A stretch of DNA of 64,000 nt, from contig NZ_CP073346.1 of the NCBI RefSeq assembly GCF_024397895.1, positions 4,691,299 through 4,755,298 of the forward strand, written 5' to 3'. The notes under the pieces are model-generated. The model was not told where the DNA came from. It worked only from the letters and a program-made list of their open reading frames with translations, and made no database searches. Shown here in pieces: positions 33,343 to 41,829 of this stretch (positions within the stretch are counted from its first letter, which is position 1; each line of letters begins with the position of its first letter). This DNA is from Pseudomonas benzenivorans. GTDB lineage: Bacteria; Pseudomonadota; Gammaproteobacteria; Pseudomonadales; Pseudomonadaceae. A program made the translations under genes and the position numbers.

Positions 33343-34233
33343 CTAGGAAGCCGGGTTTTCGGTGGGGTTGCCGTGCGGCTTGATCGTCGCCGAGGCGCCG
33401 GCCGACGCGAGGATGATGGCGCCGACGGCCAGCCACTGCGTCGTGGTCAGCTGCTCGTTGAGGATCAACAGGGCGGAAAGCGCGGCAATGGCCGGCTCCA
33501 TGCTCATCAGGGTGCTGAAGGTGCGCACGGGCAGTCGCGTCAGTGCAATCATCTCCAGGCTATAGGGCAGGGCGGATGACATCAGCGCCACGGCCACTGC
33601 CAGCGGCAGCAGCTGCAACGAAAACAGGCTGCTGCCGGCATGCCACACCCCTACCGGCAATATCAGCAAGGCGGCGATCAAGGTGCCAAGCACCACTGTG
33701 TATGAGCCATGCTCAGCGCCGGCTTTCTTGCCGAAGACGATGTACAGGGCCCAGCACAGCCCAGCAGCCAATGCCAAGGCCATTCCCACAGGGTCCAGCG
33801 GCGACTCGCTTTGATGGCTGGGCATGAGCAGCCAGAGGCCGAATATCGCCAGGGCAACCCAGATAAAATCGAGCAGGCGTCGCGATGACAACAGCGCGAG
33901 GGCGAGCGGCCCGGTGAATTCAAGTGCCACCGCAACGCCCAGGGGAATGCTGTTCAAGGATTTGTAAAACAGCAGGTTCATGCAGCCCAGGGTGAGCCCA
34001 TAGGCCAGCAGTGACCGGCACGAGCGCAAGGTCAGGCGTGCCCGCCAGGGGCGCATGAACAGGCAGAGGATCAGTGCAGCAAAGCCGAGGCGTAGAGCAG
34101 TCGTGCCTTCGGCGCCGACCAGGGGAAACAGGCCCTTGGCCAGGGAAGCACCGCTCTGCAGGGAAGTCATCGCCACCAGGAGCAGTGCGATGGGCAGTAG
34201 GACCGAGGTGGCCCTGAAAGAACGGAACGTCAT
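33343..34233 (-). CDS. rhtA: EamA/RhtA-type inner-membrane amino acid exporter
   Basis: 296 aa with about 10 TM helices in two EamA repeats. The sequence resembles RhtA, the threonine/homoserine exporter (SLQSGASLAKGLFPLVGAEG and EFTGPLALAL are characteristic). The ORF extends to 34275, but the ATG at 34231-34233 follows AGGA at 5 nt and gives MTFRSFRATS. Substrate assignment is by family only. A strong terminator for the preceding gene (ppnP) lies just upstream at 34265-34287. Confidence 0.88.
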   Translation of the reverse strand: MTFRSFRATSVLLPIALLLVAMTSLQSGASLAKGLFPLVGAEGTTALRLGFAALILCLFMRPWRARLTLRSCRSLLAYGLTLGCMNLLFYKSLNSIPLGVAVALEFTGPLALALLSSRRLLDFIWVALAIFGLWLLMPSHQSESPLDPVGMALALAAGLCWALYIVFGKKAGAEHGSYTVVLGTLIAALLILPVGVWHAGSSLFSLQLLPLAVAVALMSSALPYSLEMIALTRLPVRTFSTLMSMEPAIAALSALLILNEQLTTTQWLAVGAIILASAGASATIKPHGNPTENPAS

Positions 34234-34264
34234 GAGCATCCTGCCGAAAATACAAGGCAATAAA

Positions 34265-34287
34265 AAACCGGCCACCTGGGCCGGTTT
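34265..34287 (-). terminator. Rho-independent terminator of ppnP
   Basis: 9-bp stem AAACCGGCC (34265-34273) with its complement at 34279-34287 and a 5-nt loop. On the minus strand the stem runs into a six-T tract ending near 34262. It lies 18 bp beyond the ppnP stop and upstream of the rhtA start. Confidence 0.92.
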
Positions 34288-34304
34288 CTATCGGGCCGCA
34301 GAGC

Positions 34305-34586
34305 TTAGCGATATTCGCAGAGGTAGGCCGTCTCAATAGCGACCTGCAACTGGAACTTGCTGTTCGCCGGTACGGTGAACTGGCTGCCGGCGGCAAAGGT
34401 TTCCCAGTTGTCGCCACCCGGCAGTTTGACCGTCAGGGCGCCGCTGATCACGTGCATGACTTCGAGTTGGTTGGTGCCGAATTCGTACTCCCCTGGCGCC
34501 ATCACGCCGATCGAAGCTGGCCCTTCGGCCATTTCGAAGGCGATGGATTTGACGGTGCCGTCGAAGTATTCGTTGACCTTGAACAT
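34305..34586 (-). CDS. ppnP: Pyrimidine/purine nucleoside phosphorylase PpnP
   Basis: 93 aa single-domain cupin (DUF1255). Motifs are visible: [20 protein letters not shown], the metal-less PpnP cupin core, and [10 protein letters not shown]. PpnP catalyses phosphorolysis of several nucleosides to base plus ribose-1-phosphate. A longer ORF starts at 34652, but ATG 34584-34586 is preceded by GAGGAA and gives [14 protein letters not shown], the family N-terminus. It has its own terminator, so it may be monocistronic. Confidence 0.96.
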   Translation of the reverse strand: MFKVNEYFDGTVKSIAFEMAEGPASIGVMAPGEYEFGTNQLEVMHVISGALTVKLPGGDNWETFAAGSQFTVPANSKFQLQVAIETAYLCEYR

Positions 34587-34667
34587 CTGCAATTCCTCGC
34601 AAAGGGGCGGAAAAAAGGCCGCCAGTATGCCCAAGCCATTGCAGGCCGTCATCCGCTTTGCGCCGGG

Positions 34668-35210
34668 TTATAGGGGCAGGATCAGCGGCAGCAGACGTGC
34701 GGTGTTGCGTGCATCGTTGAGGGCCCGATGCTGCTGGCCGCTGAACTGGAGGCCCGCCAGCTGCAGAGCGCGGTTGAGGCCCACCGGGCGGGGTAGCTGG
34801 CGGGCTTCGGCGAAGCGGCGCTTGAGGTTGAGGTGGGGGATCAGGCTCAGGTAGCTGGTCAGTTCTTGGCACTGCCAGTCTTGCTCCAGTTGCCGTCGGT
34901 CGTAGTCACCCCAACTGGCCCAGCCGGTCAGGCGTGGTTGATGGCCAGACAGCCAGCGCTCGAACTGCGGCCAAACATTGCTCAGCGGCGAAGCTGCATC
35001 GATTTTTGTTTGATCGATATGGGTCAGGCCGCGGCAGAAAGCGGTGAGGTGAGGGCGGCGCAGCGGTCGCACGAAGCGCTGGAAATGATCCACTTCATGG
35101 CCGCCGCTGCTGACCAGGCTGGCGCCGATCTCGATGATCTCCATGTCCTCCAGTGGCCAGCCACCTTCTTCGGTGGTGGCTTCCAGGTCGATAACCAGCC
35201 AGTGTCCCAT
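34668..35210 (-). CDS. DEDD-type 3'-5' exonuclease (DnaQ/KapD-like)
   Basis: 180 aa. Exonuclease motif I is VIDLEATTEE (D8, E10), motif II includes GWASWGDYDRRQL and the C-terminal motif III is HRALNDARNTARL, giving the DEDDh His-x4-Asp pattern. It resembles KapD/ERI-1-like exonucleases acting on single-stranded RNA or DNA ends. It is cytoplasmic, with no additional domain. The ATG at 35208-35210 follows an AGGAGG-like SD. It is divergent from the dehydrogenase gene at 35303. Confidence 0.92.
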   Translation of the reverse strand: MGHWLVIDLEATTEEGGWPLEDMEIIEIGASLVSSGGHEVDHFQRFVRPLRRPHLTAFCRGLTHIDQTKIDAASPLSNVWPQFERWLSGHQPRLTGWASWGDYDRRQLEQDWQCQELTSYLSLIPHLNLKRRFAEARQLPRPVGLNRALQLAGLQFSGQQHRALNDARNTARLLPLILPL

Positions 35211-35302
35211 AGGCCCTCCTTTGCGCTAGCGCCAGTATGCAGGGCTTTCCTGGCCTGGCAAGCCCCGTGATAGGCTTGCCGCTCCTGTTTTTGGAGGTGT
35301 TT

Positions 35303-36181
35303 ATGGCGAAGGTTGCCTTTATCGGTTTGGGCGTAATGGGATACCCGATGGCAGGGCATCTGGCACGAGCCGGGCATCAGCTGTGCGTCTACAACCGCAC
35401 CGCGGCGAAGGCCGCGCAATGGTTGGGCGAATACGCCGGCAGCAGTGCGCCGACCCCCCGCGAAGCGGCCCGGGGCGCAGATTTCGTAATGGTGTGTGTG
35501 GGCAATGACGACGATCTGCGCGGCGTGGTGTTGGGGGGCGATGGCGCCTTCGCGGGCATGGCGCCCGGGGCCATTCTGGTCGACCACACTACGGCGTCGG
35601 CGAATGTGGCCCGCGAACTGGCCGCCGAGGCTGCCGAGCGCCAACTGGGTTTCCTCGATGCGCCGGTATCCGGCGGCCAGGCCGGAGCACAGAACGGCGT
35701 ACTGACCGTGATGGTCGGCGGTGAAGCCCAGGACTATGCGCGGGCCGAGCCGGTGCTTCAGGCCTACGCGCGAATGGTGCGGCTGATGGGCGCGGCCGGT
35801 AGCGGCCAACTGACCAAGATGGTCAACCAGATCTGTATCGGCGGCCTGGTGCAGGGGTTGTCCGAAGCCCTGCATTTCGCTCAGTGTGCGGGCCTCGACG
35901 CCGAGGGCGCGATGGAGGTGATCAGCAAGGGGGCGGCGCAGTCCTGGCAGCTGGAAAATCGCCACAAGACCATGCTGGCCGGTGAGTTCGACTTTGGTTT
36001 CGCCGTGGACTGGATGCGCAAGGATCTGTCGATCCTGCTTGAGGAGGCGCGGCGTAATGGTGCGCAGCTGCCTGTCACCGCCCTGGTCGATCAGTTCTAT
36101 GCAGATGTGCAGGCGATGGGGGGCAATCGTTGGGATACCTCCAGCCTGATTGCCCGACTGAAGTCGTCTAAACAGCCCTGA
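35303..36181 (+). CDS. Beta-hydroxyacid dehydrogenase (3-hydroxyisobutyrate/tartronate semialdehyde type)
   Basis: 292 aa NAD(P)-dependent dehydrogenase. Rossmann motif FIGLGVMGYPMAGHLARAG (residues ~6-24), substrate-binding DAPVSGGQAGAQNG and catalytic Lys in GQLTKMVNQI are all present. The family includes 3-hydroxyisobutyrate, 2-hydroxy-3-oxopropionate (GarR/GlxR) and related dehydrogenases; the substrate cannot be fixed from context. The ORF extends upstream, but the ATG at 35303 follows TTGGAGGTG and starts with MAKVAFIGLG. A long hairpin at 36253-36288 lies downstream. Confidence 0.93.
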   Translation: MAKVAFIGLGVMGYPMAGHLARAGHQLCVYNRTAAKAAQWLGEYAGSSAPTPREAARGADFVMVCVGNDDDLRGVVLGGDGAFAGMAPGAILVDHTTASANVARELAAEAAERQLGFLDAPVSGGQAGAQNGVLTVMVGGEAQDYARAEPVLQAYARMVRLMGAAGSGQLTKMVNQICIGGLVQGLSEALHFAQCAGLDAEGAMEVISKGAAQSWQLENRHKTMLAGEFDFGFAVDWMRKDLSILLEEARRNGAQLPVTALVDQFYADVQAMGGNRWDTSSLIARLKSSKQP

Positions 36182-36252
36182 GTGGGCGGCCGCTCGCCGT
36201 TAACAGGACCGAGGCGCACCTTGTGGCGAGCGACGCCGCTGCCGACTGTCGG

Positions 36253-36288
36253 CCGAGCTGGCGCCTCAGTGAGGAGGTGCCAGTTCGG
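36253..36288. repeat. Long imperfect inverted repeat (hairpin)
   Basis: A 15-bp stem (36253-36267 with 36274-36288, G-T wobbles allowed) and a 6-nt loop. It lies 72 bp after the dehydrogenase stop and 65 bp before ykgJ-like. It lacks a U-tract, so it may be a 3' stabiliser or factor-dependent terminator. Confidence 0.5.
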
Positions 36289-36352
36289 TCGGCTATCGGA
36301 TAAAATCGCCGAACTGTCCGTATCCTCTTAATTCACCGAGGTTTCTGTCGTC

Positions 36353-36613
36353 ATGAATTGCCGTCCTGGCTGTGGCGCCTGTTGCATTGCCCCTTCGATC
36401 AGTTCTCCAATCCCTGGCATGCCGAAAGGCAAAGCGGCCGGCGAGCGCTGCGTGCAGCTGTCGGTCGACAATTATTGCGGTTTGTTTGGCAAGCCTGAGC
36501 GGCCGGCCGTGTGCTCGGCCTTTCAGGCCGACATCGAAGTGTGCGGGGCGACTCGCGAGGAGGCCATTCAGCTGCTTGGCTGGCTGGAGCAAAGCACCGC
36601 CTGGGCCAGTTGA
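36353..36613 (+). CDS. YkgJ-family cysteine cluster protein
   Basis: 86 aa with eight Cys residues: C3, C7, C10, C11 (MNCRPGCGACC), C33, C42, C54 and C64. This is the zinc- or iron-chelating YkgJ/UPF0153 pattern. Function is unknown; metal binding is presumed from the Cys layout. The ATG at 36353 is the natural start of the conserved MNCRPGCGACC N-terminus. The gene ends 48 bp before a bidirectional terminator shared with gltA. Confidence 0.92.
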   Translation: MNCRPGCGACCIAPSISSPIPGMPKGKAAGERCVQLSVDNYCGLFGKPERPAVCSAFQADIEVCGATREEAIQLLGWLEQSTAWAS

Positions 36614-36661
36614 TCAGCTTGCGGTGAGTGATGGGTCTGCGAATGGAGGCGCAGAAACGCA

Positions 36662-36688
36662 AAAAAGGCTGCCTGAGGCAGCCTTTTT
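36662..36688. terminator. Bidirectional terminator between ykgJ-like gene and gltA
   Basis: Perfect 12-bp stem AAAAAGGCTGCC (36662-36673), TGA loop, complement at 36677-36688, with T5 on the plus side and A6 on the other. It works for both convergent genes. Confidence 0.95.
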
Positions 36689-36709
36689 CGTTCAGCGCAC
36701 CGAGCTCGC

Positions 36710-37984
36710 TTAGCGCGGCAGGTCGCGCTGCGGGTGACCGGTGTACAGCTGACGCGGACGGCCGATCTTGTAGGGGCTGGAAAGCATTTCCTTCCAGTGC
36801 GAAATCCAGCCGACAGTCCGCGCCAGGGCGAAGATCACGGTGAACATGCTGGTCGGAATGCCGATCGCCTTGAGGATGATGCCCGAGTAGAAGTCGACGT
36901 TCGGGTACAGGTTGCGCTCCTTGAAGTAGGGATCCTTGCGCGCAATTTCTTCCAGCTTCATCGCCAGCTGCAGCTGTGGATCGTTGTTGATCCCCAGTTC
37001 GGCCAGGACTTCGTCGCAGGTCTGCTTCATCACCTTGGCGCGCGGGTCGAAATTCTTGTACACGCGATGGCCGAAGCCCATCAACTTGAACGGGTCGTTC
37101 TTGTCCTTGGCCTTGGCGATATAGGTGTCGATGTTGTCGACGCTGCCAATCTCGTCCAGCATGCTCAGCACCGCTTCGTTGGCGCCGCCGTGTGCCGGGC
37201 CCCAGAGGGCGGCGATGCCGGCGGCGATGCAGGCGAAGGGGTTGGCGCCGGAGGAGCCGGCCAGGCGCACGGTGGAGGTCGACGCGTTCTGCTCATGGTC
37301 GGCATGGAGGATGAAGATCTTGTCCATCGCCTTGGCCAGCACCGGGCTGATCGGTTTGATCTCGCACGGGGTGTTGAACATCATGTGCAGGAAGTTTTCC
37401 GCGTAGTTCAGGTCGTTGCGCGGGTACATCATGGGTTGGCCCATGGAGTACTTGTAAACCATCGCGGCCAGGGTCGGCATCTTGGCGATCAGGCGCATCG
37501 CGGAAATGTCGCGGTGCTGTGGGTTATTGATGTCCAGGGAGTCGTGATAGAAGGCGGAGAGCGCGCCGACCACGCCGCACATGATGGCCATCGGGTGTGC
37601 GTCGCGGCGGAAACCGTTGAAGAAGGTCTTCAGCTGCTCATGAACCATGGTGTGGTTCTTGATGGAGCTGACGAAGGCGGCCTTCTGCTCTGTGTTCGGC
37701 AATTCGCCGTTGAGCAGCAGGTAACAGGTTTCCAGGTAATCGGACTGATCGGCCAGCTGTTCGATGGGGTAGCCGCGGTGCAGCAGAACGCCCTTGTCGC
37801 CGTCGATATAGGTGATCTTCGACTCGCAAGAGGCGGTGGACATAAAGCCAGGATCAAAAGTGAAACGGCCCGTGGCGGTTAAGCCCCGTACGTCAATTAC
37901 ATCGGGACCAACGGTGCCGGTTAAAACGGGCAGCTCGACGGGGGCAGCGCCCTCGATGATCAACTGCGCTTTTTTGTCAGCCAT
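36710..37984 (-). CDS. gltA: Citrate synthase (type II)
   Basis: 424 aa; condenses oxaloacetate and acetyl-CoA into citrate, the entry step of the TCA cycle. Catalytic segments are visible: [40 protein letters not shown], and the C-terminal [14 protein letters not shown] region. Length and N-terminus ([12 protein letters not shown]) are of the allosteric hexameric Gram-negative type. The ORF runs to 38014, but the ATG at 37982-37984 follows AGGAGG at 6 nt. It is transcribed divergently from sdhCDAB, with a promoter at 38044-38071. Confidence 0.99.
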   Translation of the reverse strand: MADKKAQLIIEGAAPVELPVLTGTVGPDVIDVRGLTATGRFTFDPGFMSTASCESKITYIDGDKGVLLHRGYPIEQLADQSDYLETCYLLLNGELPNTEQKAAFVSSIKNHTMVHEQLKTFFNGFRRDAHPMAIMCGVVGALSAFYHDSLDINNPQHRDISAMRLIAKMPTLAAMVYKYSMGQPMMYPRNDLNYAENFLHMMFNTPCEIKPISPVLAKAMDKIFILHADHEQNASTSTVRLAGSSGANPFACIAAGIAALWGPAHGGANEAVLSMLDEIGSVDNIDTYIAKAKDKNDPFKLMGFGHRVYKNFDPRAKVMKQTCDEVLAELGINNDPQLQLAMKLEEIARKDPYFKERNLYPNVDFYSGIILKAIGIPTSMFTVIFALARTVGWISHWKEMLSSPYKIGRPRQLYTGHPQRDLPR

Positions 37985-38043
37985 GGGTGGCCTCCTAGTT
38001 ATGCTTGAAATCATCTGTCAGCCCCCCACGCAGGGCCCGCACC

Positions 38044-38071
38044 ACTATAGTGAGATAAATCCGAAAGTCAA
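38044..38071 (-). promoter_or_regulatory. Sigma-70 promoter of gltA
   Basis: On the minus strand, TTGACT (38071-38066), a 16-bp spacer, and TATAGT (38049-38044). The predicted start is about 50 nt upstream of the gltA ATG. The hexamers are close to consensus. Confidence 0.75.
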
Positions 38072-38184
38072 TTTGCCTAAACCCACGGCCCAGAAGGGTT
38101 TTCGGGCAGTTTTTGTGGTAAGGATCGGTTGCTCGCTTCCTCTATAAAGGGTGCGTAATCCGCCGTTGGCTCGCGGCCTTCACG

Positions 38185-38213
38185 TTGTCATTAGTAACCT
38201 AACTGTCTATACT
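38185..38213 (+). promoter_or_regulatory. Sigma-70 promoter of sdhCDAB
   Basis: TTGTCA (38185-38190), a 17-bp spacer, and TATACT (38208-38213). The predicted start near 38220 leaves a long leader before the GTG start of sdhC at 38347. A good match and correct spacing. Confidence 0.78.
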
Positions 38214-38346
38214 CTGCGCCCGACCGCCGGGGGCTTTGCGCCCTGTCTGAAGTGGTCGTCACTCCTTGGGTGATGGGTACCTGACCAGTGCACTTCCCGA
38301 CAACTTTGCCCTGCTAGTTTGGGGCTCTCAGTGTGATAAAAAAGCC

Positions 38347-38721
38347 GTGAATAGCCAACGACCTGTAAACCTAGACCTTAGGACTATCAAACTCCCAGTC
38401 ACCGCTTACACGTCCATTCTTCACCGTATCTCCGGTGTCATCCTCTTCGTCGGAATCGCCGTGCTGCTGTTCGGCCTCGACAAGTCGCTGGCTTCCGAGG
38501 AGGGCTTTGCCCAGGTGAAGGAATGCCTGACCAGTCCGCTGGCCAAGTTCGTGATTTGGGGATTGCTGTCCGCTCTGCTGTACCACCTGGTGGCCGGTGT
38601 GCGCCACTTGATCATGGACATGGGCATCGGTGAGACGCTGGAAGGCGGCAAGCTGGGCTCGCAAATCGTCATCGCCGTTTCGGTGGTCGTGATCCTGCTG
38701 CTGGGGGTGTGGATATGGTAA
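38347..38721 (+). CDS. sdhC: Succinate dehydrogenase cytochrome b556 subunit SdhC
   Basis: 124 aa, three TM helices; membrane anchor of complex II, carrying the haem ligand His (LLYHLVAGVRHL region) and part of the quinone site. The typical N-terminus NSQRPVNLDLRTIKLPVTAYTSI begins after the GTG at 38347-38349, so a GTG start is chosen. The longer ATG start at 38266 would add an atypical 27-residue extension. The SD is weak. The 3' end overlaps sdhD by 7 nt, indicating coupling. Confidence 0.93.
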   Translation: MNSQRPVNLDLRTIKLPVTAYTSILHRISGVILFVGIAVLLFGLDKSLASEEGFAQVKECLTSPLAKFVIWGLLSALLYHLVAGVRHLIMDMGIGETLEGGKLGSQIVIAVSVVVILLLGVWIW

Positions 38722-39083
38722 CTAATGTCACCAACTTTGCTCGTTCGGGCCTTGCCGACTGGATGGTTCAACGGGTTTCTGCGGTCGTTCTTGCGGCTTA
38801 CACGCTGTTTCTGCTTGGCTATGTCGTGCTCAACCCCGGTATGGGTTTCGCCGAATGGCAGGGTCTGTTCTCCAATGATGCTATGCGCATCTTCAGTCTG
38901 CTGGCGCTGGTGGCGCTCTGCGCCCATGCGTGGGTTGGTATGTGGACGATTTCCACTGACTACCTGACCCCGATGGCGCTGGGCAAGTCGGCGACTGCCG
39001 TGCGTTTTATCTTTCAGGCCGCGTGTGGCATTGCCATCTTCGTGTTTCTCGCCTGGGGCGTGCAGATTCTTTGGGGTATCTGA
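38715..39083 (+). CDS. sdhD: Succinate dehydrogenase membrane anchor SdhD
   Basis: 122 aa, three TM helices, the second anchor subunit of complex II. N-terminal MVTNVTNFARSGLADWMVQR and HAWVGMWTISTDYL, with the putative haem or quinone-site His/Asp-Tyr, are typical. The ATG at 38715 overlaps the sdhC end; a GTG two codons earlier is possible but less likely. sdhA follows after 3 bp. Confidence 0.95.
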   Translation: MVTNVTNFARSGLADWMVQRVSAVVLAAYTLFLLGYVVLNPGMGFAEWQGLFSNDAMRIFSLLALVALCAHAWVGMWTISTDYLTPMALGKSATAVRFIFQAACGIAIFVFLAWGVQILWGI

Positions 39084-39086
39084 TTC

Positions 39087-40859
39087 ATGACTAGCATTCG
39101 TACTCTTTCTTATGACGCCATCATCGTAGGTGGCGGTGGTGCCGGCATGCGCGCCGCGCTGCAGCTGGCGCAGGGCGGTCACAAGACTGCCGTGGTGACC
39201 AAGGTATTCCCGACTCGCTCGCACACCGTGTCCGCTCAGGGCGGCATCACCTGCGCCATCGCTTCGGCCGACCCGAACGATGATTGGCGCTGGCACATGT
39301 ACGACACCGTCAAGGGCTCCGACTACATCGGTGACCAGGATGCCATCGAGTACATGTGTTCCGTCGGCCCGGAAGCGGTGTTCGAGCTCGAGCACATGGG
39401 CCTGCCGTTCTCCCGCACCGAACAGGGCCGCATCTATCAGCGTCCGTTCGGTGGTCAGTCCAAGGGGCCGGATAATCCGACCCAGGCTGCGCGTACCTGC
39501 GCCGCCGCCGACCGTACCGGTCATGCCCTGTTGCACACTCTGTATCAGGCCAACCTCAAGGCCGGCACTTCGTTCCTCAACGAATGGTACGCGGTCGATC
39601 TGGTGAAGAACCAGGATGGCGCCATCGTCGGTGTCATCGCCATCTGCCTGGAGAATGGTGAAACCGTCTACATCCGTTCCAAGGCCGTGGTGCTGGCCAC
39701 CGGCGGTGCCGGTCGCATTTACGCCTCGACCACCAATGCCTTGATCAACACCGGCGACGGCGTCGGCATGGCCCTGCGTGCCGGTGTGCCGGTGCAGGAC
39801 ATCGAGATGTGGCAGTTCCACCCGACCGGCATCGCCGGAGCCGGCGTGCTGGTGACCGAAGGTTGCCGCGGTGAGGGCGGTTACCTGATCAACAAGCACG
39901 GCGAGCGTTTCATGGAACGCTATGCGCCGAACGCCAAGGACCTGGCGGGCCGCGACGTGGTCGCGCGCTCCATGGTCAAGGAAATCATCGCCGGTAACGG
40001 CTGTGGTCCGGAAGGCGATCATGTGATGCTCAAGCTCGATCACCTGGGCGAGGAAGTGCTGCACAGCCGCCTGCCGGGTATCTGTGAGCTGTCGAAGACC
40101 TTCGCCCACGTCGACCCGGTCGTCGCGCCGGTTCCGGTCGTGCCCACCTGCCACTACATGATGGGCGGCGTCGCCACCAACATCCATGGTCAGGCGATCA
40201 CCCAGGATGCCAACGGCAACGACAAGATCATCGAAGGCCTGTTCGCTGTCGGCGAAGTGGCCTGTGTGTCGGTGCATGGCGCCAACCGCCTGGGCGGCAA
40301 CTCTCTGCTCGACCTGGTGGTATTCGGCCGGGCCGCCGGCCTGCATCTGGAGAAAGCGCTGAAGGAGGGTGTCGAAGTTCGTGGCGCCTCCCAGACCGAT
40401 ATCGAGCAGTCGCTGAAGCGTCTGTCCGGGGTCAACGAGCGCACCAGCGGCGAAGACGTGGCGCCGCTGCGTAAAGAACTGCAGAACTGCATGCAGAACT
40501 ACTTCGGCGTATTCCGCACCGGCGAGTACATGCAGAAGGGCATCCAGCAACTGTCCGACCTGCGTGAGCGCATTGCGAACGTCAAGATCGCAGACAAGAG
40601 CCAGGCGTTCAACACTGCGCGTATCGAGGCACTGGAGCTGCAGAACCTTCTTGAAGTGGCCGAGGCGACTGCGGTGGCTGCGGAGACCCGCAAAGAGTCC
40701 CGTGGTGCCCATGCCCGCGAAGACTTTGAAGAGCGTGATGACGAAAACTGGCTGTGCCACTCCCTGTATTTCCCGGGTGAGAAGCGCGTGAGCAAGCGTG
40801 CCGTCAACTTCGCGCCGAAGACAGTGCCGGCGTTTGAACCCAAGGTTCGGACTTATTAA
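39087..40859 (+). CDS. sdhA: Succinate dehydrogenase flavoprotein SdhA
   Basis: 590 aa catalytic subunit; oxidises succinate to fumarate and passes electrons to SdhB. The FAD motif [15 protein letters not shown] is at ~12-26, and [11 protein letters not shown] contains the His that is covalently flavinylated. Active-site segments [21 protein letters not shown] and [19 protein letters not shown] are present. It lies inside sdhCDAB, 3 bp after sdhD and 11 bp before sdhB. Confidence 0.99.
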   Translation: MTSIRTLSYDAIIVGGGGAGMRAALQLAQGGHKTAVVTKVFPTRSHTVSAQGGITCAIASADPNDDWRWHMYDTVKGSDYIGDQDAIEYMCSVGPEAVFELEHMGLPFSRTEQGRIYQRPFGGQSKGPDNPTQAARTCAAADRTGHALLHTLYQANLKAGTSFLNEWYAVDLVKNQDGAIVGVIAICLENGETVYIRSKAVVLATGGAGRIYASTTNALINTGDGVGMALRAGVPVQDIEMWQFHPTGIAGAGVLVTEGCRGEGGYLINKHGERFMERYAPNAKDLAGRDVVARSMVKEIIAGNGCGPEGDHVMLKLDHLGEEVLHSRLPGICELSKTFAHVDPVVAPVPVVPTCHYMMGGVATNIHGQAITQDANGNDKIIEGLFAVGEVACVSVHGANRLGGNSLLDLVVFGRAAGLHLEKALKEGVEVRGASQTDIEQSLKRLSGVNERTSGEDVAPLRKELQNCMQNYFGVFRTGEYMQKGIQQLSDLRERIANVKIADKSQAFNTARIEALELQNLLEVAEATAVAAETRKESRGAHAREDFEERDDENWLCHSLYFPGEKRVSKRAVNFAPKTVPAFEPKVRTY

Positions 40860-40870
40860 GGGTGACTGAT

Positions 40871-41578
40871 ATGTTGCAAGTCAGTGTTTATCGCTACAAC
40901 CCGGAGCAGGACGCTGCGCCGTTCATGCAGGACTTCCAGGTCGATACCGGCGGCAAGGACATCATGGTCCTCGACGTGCTGGCGCTGATCAAGGAACAGG
41001 ACGAGGGCTTCTCCTACCGTCGTTCCTGCCGCGAGGGCGTGTGTGGCTCCGACGGCATGAACATCAACGGCAAGAACGGCCTGGCCTGCATCACGCCGCT
41101 TTCGGCGGCCGGCCTCAGGGGTGGCAAGCTGGTCATTCGTCCGTTGCCCGGTCTGCCGGTCATCCGTGACCTGGTCGTCGACATGAGCATCTTCTACAAG
41201 CAGTACGAGAAGGTGCAGCCGTTCCTGCAGAACGACACGCCGGCGCCGGCCATCGAGCGCCTGCAGTCGCCGGAAGAGCGCGAGAAGCTGGATGGCCTCT
41301 ACGAGTGCATCCTGTGTGCCTGCTGCTCGACCAGCTGCCCGTCGTTCTGGTGGAATCCGGACAAGTTCCTCGGCCCTGCCGCGCTGTTGCAAGCCTATCG
41401 TTTCCTGGCCGACAGCCGCGACACCAAGACCGAAGAGCGTCTGGCGTCGCTGGACGATCCATTCAGCGTGTTCCGCTGCCGCGGCATCATGAACTGCGTG
41501 AACGTTTGCCCCAAGGGTCTCAATCCGACCAAGGCGATCGGTCACGTACGCAACATGCTGCTGCAAAGCGGTACCTGA
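40871..41578 (+). CDS. sdhB: Succinate dehydrogenase iron-sulfur protein SdhB
   Basis: 235 aa with the three clusters of complex II: [2Fe-2S] in CREGVCGSDG, [4Fe-4S] in CILCACCSTSCP and [3Fe-4S] in CRGIMNCVNVCPKGLNP. It conducts electrons to the quinone site. The ORF can begin with GTG at 40862, but that would leave no room for the SD AAGG; ATG 40871 fits. A stem-loop follows at 41648-41674 before sucA. Confidence 0.98.
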   Translation: MLQVSVYRYNPEQDAAPFMQDFQVDTGGKDIMVLDVLALIKEQDEGFSYRRSCREGVCGSDGMNINGKNGLACITPLSAAGLRGGKLVIRPLPGLPVIRDLVVDMSIFYKQYEKVQPFLQNDTPAPAIERLQSPEEREKLDGLYECILCACCSTSCPSFWWNPDKFLGPAALLQAYRFLADSRDTKTEERLASLDDPFSVFRCRGIMNCVNVCPKGLNPTKAIGHVRNMLLQSGT

Positions 41579-41647
41579 TTCTCGGCTGTTTGCGGTACCC
41601 GTTACACCTGCGGCGCTGGCTTCAACCCGGTGCCGCAGCTTGAGCCA

Positions 41648-41674
41648 GAACCACAGCTCACAAAGCCGTGGTTC
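41648..41674 (+). terminator. Stem-loop between sdhB and sucA
   Basis: An 11-bp stem with one mismatch (GAACCACAGCT at 41648-41658, AGCCGTGGTTC at 41664-41674), a 5-nt loop, then TTATTT. It is probably a leaky terminator or attenuator in the 251-bp sdhB-sucA gap. The rest of the gap holds no recognisable gene; the ORF at 41630 is not credible. Confidence 0.6.
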
Positions 41675-41829
41675 TTATTTGAAAATATGACGACCAGCAG
41701 GGGCATCCGGGCTGGTACCCGGACTATCTGCGGGATCCGTGGTGGCTTTACCGAAGTCGCTGCTTCAGGACTTCATAAGCCCATGCGGTTTCCACGCCGG
41801 TGGTGTCCCCTTACTGAGGGTGACCAAGC

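Larger units (their letters stand above)
37985..38346. other. Divergent gltA/sdhC regulatory region
   Basis: 362 bp without a gene. It holds a sigma-70-type promoter for gltA (38044-38071, minus) and one for sdhC (38185-38213, plus) about 115 bp apart. The sdh transcript would have a leader of about 125 nt. An in-frame ATG at 38266 could extend SdhC by 27 residues, but that extension is not part of the family. Confidence 0.7.

Noticed and set aside
38266..38346. In-frame ATG extending SdhC by 27 residues
   Set aside because: The extension is not present in known SdhC proteins; the GTG at 38347 gives the conserved N-terminus.
38421..40760. 779-codon minus-strand ORF opposite sdhCDA
   Set aside because: Shadow of sdhC, sdhD and sdhA, which have full cofactor motifs.
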